Of a DNA stretch of 9,169 nucleotides, positions 6,606 through 9,169 are shown piece by piece. Every line of letters starts with the position of its first letter. Position 1 is the stretch's first letter. The translations under genes were made by a program, and so were the position numbers. The notes beneath the pieces were generated by a model. That model saw only the letters and a list, made by a program, of their open reading frames with translations, was not told the DNA's origin and did no database searches. Location: the NCBI GenBank assembly GCA_946611835.1, contig CAMOEE010000096.1, forward strand, positions 1-9,169, in the 5' to 3' direction. Source of the stretch: an uncultured Treponema sp. Its GTDB lineage: Bacteria > Spirochaetota > Spirochaetia > Treponematales > Treponemataceae.

Positions 6606-7826
6606 ATGTCTTTTTCTTATAATACAGTCGAAGAGGCTCTGGCCGATCTGCGTGCCGGAAAGATTATTCTTGTCTCTGACGACGAGGACCGTGAAAACGA
6701 AGGCGACATGATTTGTGCCGCTGAATTCGCAACCCAGGCCAATGTGAACATGATGGCAAGCCATGCAAAGGGGCTTATCTGTATGCCTATGAGTCAGGAG
6801 CTTGCCCTGAAGCTGGGCCTTTATCCTATGGTAGCCGAAAACACTGACAACCACGAGACTGCCTTTACCGTTTCGATTGACCATATCTCAACCACAACCG
6901 GAATCTCCGCTTATGAACGGTCGATTACCGCCCAAAAGTGCATCGATCCTTCTTCTGTGGCGACAGATTTCCGCCGTCCCGGTCACATGTTCCCGCTTAT
7001 CGCAAAAAAAGGCGGCGTTCTCGTGCGAAATGGTCACACTGAGGCAACGGTCGATTTGTGCCGTCTTGCAGGCCTCAAGGAGTGTGGCTTGTGCTGCGAG
7101 ATTATGGACGACGACGGCACCATGATGCGGGGAGTCAAGCTGCAGGAAATGGCCAGAAAGTTCGGCTTCAAGTTCATCACAATTAAGGCCCTGCAGGACT
7201 ACTGCCGTATAAACGAAAAGCATGTCGTGCGGGAAGCAAAGGCAAAACTTCCCACCGAATACGGCGAATTCGACATTTATGGATTTATAAATGACATCAC
7301 CGGCGAGCATCATGTAGCTCTGGTAAAGGGCGACTTGACTGACGGAGAGAATGTCTTGTGCCGTGTTCACTCAGAATGTCTTACCGGCGATGTTTTTGGA
7401 AGCCGCCGCTGTGACTGCGGACCTCAGCTTCAGGCTGCGATGAAAAGAGTAAACGATGAGGGCAGGGGCGTAATTCTCTACATGAGGCAGGAAGGCCGTG
7501 GAATCGGCTTGATTAACAAGCTCAAGGCCTACAAGCTTCAGGAAGAGGGGCTTGATACGGTCGAGGCAAATGTTAGGCTGGGGTTCAAACCTGATTTGCG
7601 TGAATACTGGATTGGAGCGCAGATTTTGCGTGATTTGGGCTGTAAGTCCCTGCGCCTGCTCACGAACAATCCCGAGAAAATTTACGGCCTTGACGGATTC
7701 GGCCTCAAGGTGACGGAGCGGGTACCGATTGAAATCCCCGCACAAAAATATGATGCCTTTTATTTGCGCACAAAGCGTGATAGAATGGGTCATATCTTCA
7801 ATGAGGAATTAGAAATTAGGAATTAG
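6606..7826 (+). CDS. ribBA: Bifunctional DHBP synthase / GTP cyclohydrolase II
   Basis: The 406-residue enzyme carries out two entry steps of riboflavin synthesis. The N-terminal RibB half (about 1-200) converts ribulose 5-phosphate to 3,4-dihydroxy-2-butanone 4-phosphate; it shows the acidic loop DDEDRENEGD (25-34) and HTEATVDL (His144, Glu146). The C-terminal RibA half (about 205-400) opens GTP to the pyrimidine precursor; zinc ligands Cys258, Cys269 and Cys271 lie in ECLTGDVFGSRRCDCG, followed by RQEGRGIGL (Glu296, Arg298) and TNNPEKI. Length and domain order are normal for the family. The ATG at 6606 fits the usual N terminus, yet no ribosome binding site precedes it. The last residues, EELEIRN, are encoded by a heptamer repeat and look like a repeat-derived tail. 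ribH follows 10 bp later. No FMN riboswitch is present upstream. Confidence 0.97.
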   Translation: MSFSYNTVEEALADLRAGKIILVSDDEDRENEGDMICAAEFATQANVNMMASHAKGLICMPMSQELALKLGLYPMVAENTDNHETAFTVSIDHISTTTGISAYERSITAQKCIDPSSVATDFRRPGHMFPLIAKKGGVLVRNGHTEATVDLCRLAGLKECGLCCEIMDDDGTMMRGVKLQEMARKFGFKFITIKALQDYCRINEKHVVREAKAKLPTEYGEFDIYGFINDITGEHHVALVKGDLTDGENVLCRVHSECLTGDVFGSRRCDCGPQLQAAMKRVNDEGRGVILYMRQEGRGIGLINKLKAYKLQEEGLDTVEANVRLGFKPDLREYWIGAQILRDLGCKSLRLLTNNPEKIYGLDGFGLKVTERVPIEIPAQKYDAFYLRTKRDRMGHIFNEELEIRN

Positions 7827-7829
7827 GAG
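7805..7829 (+). repeat. Imperfect 7-bp tandem repeat at the ribBA-ribH junction
   Basis: GGAATTA (7805-7811), GAAATTA (7812-7818) and GGAATTA (7819-7825) are tandem units followed by GGAG. The third unit and its continuation supply both the ribBA stop TAG (7824-7826) and the AGGAG ribosome binding site (7825-7829) of ribH, so the repeat couples the two genes. Confidence 0.65.
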
Positions 7830-7836
7830 TGCAAAT

Positions 7837-8310
7837 ATGAACGAAATCAACTTAATCGAAGGAAAACTGGTCGCTCCGGCCGGAATGAAGGTCGCTATTG
7901 TTGCGAGCCGCTTCAACGAAATCATCGTGAACAAATTGCTCGGCGGTGCCGTTGACGGTCTTGTCCGCCACGGTGTCGAAGAAAAGAACATCACGGCTGT
8001 CTGGGTTCCGGGTGCATTCGAGATTCCTGTAATCTGTGACAAACTGGCTGCAAGCAAAAAATATGACGCTGTGATTGCCGTTGGCGCCGTTATCCGAGGC
8101 TCAACAAGCCACTACGACTATGTTTGCGCCGAAGTTTCAAAAGGCGTGGCTCAGGCCGGCTTTAAGAACGGAGTTCCTGTTCTCTTCGGCGTAATCACCA
8201 CGGAGAATATCGAGCAGGCCATTGAGAGGGCTGGCAGCAAGGCCGGAAACAAAGGCTATGACTGTGCCCTCGGTGCAATCGAGATGGCTAATCTTATGAA
8301 GCAGCTGTAA
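7837..8310 (+). CDS. ribH: 6,7-dimethyl-8-ribityllumazine synthase
   Basis: This 157-residue protein condenses dihydroxybutanone phosphate (made by RibBA) with the ribitylamino-pyrimidine to give lumazine, the direct precursor of riboflavin. Family motifs are all present: SRFNE with Phe26 for ring stacking, VPGAFEIP (57-64), AVGAVIRGSTSHYDYV with catalytic His92, and ERAGSKAGNKG with Arg131. The length is typical; the enzyme usually assembles into pentamers or 60-mer capsids in the cytoplasm. AGGAG lies 7 nt before the ATG, in the junction repeat. It is co-transcribed with ribBA. The deaminase/reductase (ribD) and riboflavin synthase are not in this window. Its last 17 bp overlap the convergent tcdA-like gene. 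Confidence 0.97.
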   Translation: MNEINLIEGKLVAPAGMKVAIVASRFNEIIVNKLLGGAVDGLVRHGVEEKNITAVWVPGAFEIPVICDKLAASKKYDAVIAVGAVIRGSTSHYDYVCAEVSKGVAQAGFKNGVPVLFGVITTENIEQAIERAGSKAGNKGYDCALGAIEMANLMKQL

Positions 8311-9022
8311 GGTCCTTAATCACTTCGCCTGCGATAATCAGCCCGGCTACGGAAGGAACGAAGGCAATGCTCCCTGGGGCAATGCCATTCCCTTTCTGCT
8401 CGGCTGATTTTTTTTCGCTCTCACTTAGTTTTGATGTGACAGGCTTTTCCTTTGAGTAAAGGACTTTTACGCCTTTAATTCCCCGTTTTTTGCACTCCTG
8501 CCTCATAACCCGGGCGAGGGGGCAGACGCTTGTCTCGGAAATATCCGCAATTTCAAAGCGGGTGGGGTCAAGTTTGTTTCCGGCTCCCATGCTTGAGATA
8601 ATCGGAACTCCCGCTTCTTTTGCCTCTACAATCAGCTGGATTTTTGCAGTAACGGTGTCAACTGCGTCAACCACATAATCATAATTCTTAAAGTCAAAAA
8701 GGTTTTTTGTTTCGGGGAGATAAAAGCACTGGAAAGTTTTCACCTGACAGTCAGGATTTATGTCTAAAATCCGTTCCTTCATAACATCGACTTTTGCTTT
8801 CCCAATGGTCGAGTGAAGTGCTATTATCTGCCTGTTTATGTTTGTTAGTGAAACGGTGTCCTTGTCGATGATGTCGATTTTTCCGACCCCGCTGCGGGCT
8901 AATGCTTCTGCCACATAGCCGCCAACCCCGCCAACGCCAAAAACTGCGACCCTTGATTTATTAAGCTTTTCAAGGGCCGCAGCCCCCAGAAGAATTTCCG
9001 TGCGTGAAAACTGATTTTGCAT
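8294..9022 (-). CDS. tcdA: tRNA threonylcarbamoyladenosine dehydratase (TcdA/CsdL)
   Basis: The 242-residue protein belongs to the ThiF/MoeB/HesA (E1-like) family. It opens with QFSRTEILLG, the hallmark start of TcdA. The nucleotide-binding loop is GVGGVGG (29-35), then IIDKDTVSLTNINRQ (Asp53, Asp55, Arg64, Gln65), Lys77, and VVDAVDT (Asp119, Asp122). The segment ISETSVCPLARVMRQECKKRGI (split by residues 160-185) is typical of TcdA and separates it from ThiF and MoeB. The enzyme uses ATP to cyclise t6A at position 37 of ANN-decoding tRNAs to ct6A. The C terminus has no transmembrane tail, unlike some longer relatives. No Shine-Dalgarno site is visible before the ATG. It stands alone on this strand and converges on ribH with a 17-bp overlap. 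No terminator is seen between them. Confidence 0.88.
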   Translation of the reverse strand: MQNQFSRTEILLGAAALEKLNKSRVAVFGVGGVGGYVAEALARSGVGKIDIIDKDTVSLTNINRQIIALHSTIGKAKVDVMKERILDINPDCQVKTFQCFYLPETKNLFDFKNYDYVVDAVDTVTAKIQLIVEAKEAGVPIISSMGAGNKLDPTRFEIADISETSVCPLARVMRQECKKRGIKGVKVLYSKEKPVTSKLSESEKKSAEQKGNGIAPGSIAFVPSVAGLIIAGEVIKDLTAAS

Positions 9023-9032
9023 GAGGTATTTT

Positions 9033-9072
9033 AAAAAATTTTGGATTTTTTTTCAATTTTTTTGCAAATTTT
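9033..9072. promoter_or_regulatory. Phased A/T-tracts, probable curved DNA or UP element
   Basis: AAAAAATTTT is centred near 9038, followed by T-tracts centred near 9049.5 (8 T), 9060 (7 T) and 9070.5 (4 T). The spacing is about 10.5 bp, one helical turn, so the bends would add up. The run ends directly upstream of the -35 box of the rightward promoter, which suggests a strong or regulated promoter. Confidence 0.55.
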
Positions 9073-9074
9073 GC

Positions 9075-9102
9075 TTGCATTATGGGGAATGTGTGTTATT
9101 AT
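9075..9102 (+). promoter_or_regulatory. Promoter of the gene at the right edge
   Basis: TTGCAT (9075-9080) and TATTAT (9097-9102) are 16 bp apart. Transcription would start near 9109 and give a leader of about 50 nt before the ATG at 9161. The A/T-tracts just upstream strengthen the call. Confidence 0.5.
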
Positions 9103-9123
9103 TAAATTGTAGTGAGGAGCGAG

Positions 9124-9169
9124 ATGAGGACGCACACCCGCTTCACGATAAGGAGGCGTTATGCAATTT
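9124..9169 (+). CDS. Possible upstream short ORF overlapping the last gene
   Basis: GAGGAG (9114-9119) lies 4 nt before an ATG at 9124. The frame reads MRTHTRFTIRRRYAI up to the window edge, a very basic peptide. It is in a different frame from the ATG at 9161 and overlaps it. It could be a leader peptide, or it could be the true start of the gene cut off here. The window ends too soon to decide. Confidence 0.25.
   Translation, partial: MRTHTRFTIRRRYAI
9161..9169 (+). CDS. Start of a gene truncated by the window edge
   Basis: AAGGAGG (9150-9156), a near-perfect ribosome binding site, lies 4 nt before ATG CAA TTT at the right edge. Only three codons are visible (Met-Gln-Phe), so the product cannot be named. 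Confidence 0.5.

Noticed and set aside
6888..7793. Long minus-strand open frames of 160 and 140 codons opposite ribBA
   Set aside because: They lie antisense to a clearly conserved bifunctional enzyme, have no recognisable motifs and no ribosome binding site. They are shadows of the coding strand.

Overview
The window looks like a stretch of chromosome from a host- or rumen-associated spirochaete, most likely a Treponema relative. I infer this from mid-range GC, the style of the lipoproteins, an M30-type metalloprotease lipoprotein, YesM/YesN signalling and weak or absent Shine-Dalgarno sites before several starts. This is an inference from gene content, not a phylogenetic result. No rRNA, tRNA, CRISPR array, insertion sequence or phage gene was recognised.

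Left part (1-4191): a 5'-truncated remnant that resembles a GH51 alpha-L-arabinofuranosidase runs off the left edge on the minus strand. A good sigma70-type promoter then reads rightward into a tight three-gene operon. The genes encode a YtfQ-like sugar-binding protein that appears tethered to the membrane by an uncleaved signal anchor, a YesM/LytS-type histidine kinase, and a YesN-type response regulator with an AraC DNA-binding domain. The operon ends at a strong intrinsic terminator. No ABC permease or ATPase accompanies the binding protein, so it more probably acts as the ligand receptor of the kinase than as a transporter component. This is the most interesting system in the window.

Middle (4194-6472, minus strand): a two-gene operon encodes a large lipoprotein with a zinc-protease HEYQH motif (M30/hyicolysin-like), followed by a small exported protein of unknown function. 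The signal peptide of the lipoprotein carries an apparent 39-bp in-frame palindromic insertion bounded by a 5-bp direct repeat. Removing it in silico restores a standard 20-residue lipoprotein signal peptide.

Right part (6606-9169): ribBA and ribH (riboflavin biosynthesis) are read rightward and are coupled by a short heptamer repeat that supplies the stop of one gene and the ribosome binding site of the next. A convergent tcdA-like gene (tRNA ct6A dehydratase) overlaps the end of ribH by 17 bp. At the right edge, phased A/T-tracts precede a promoter, a leader with two competing starts, and the first codons of a gene cut off by the window.
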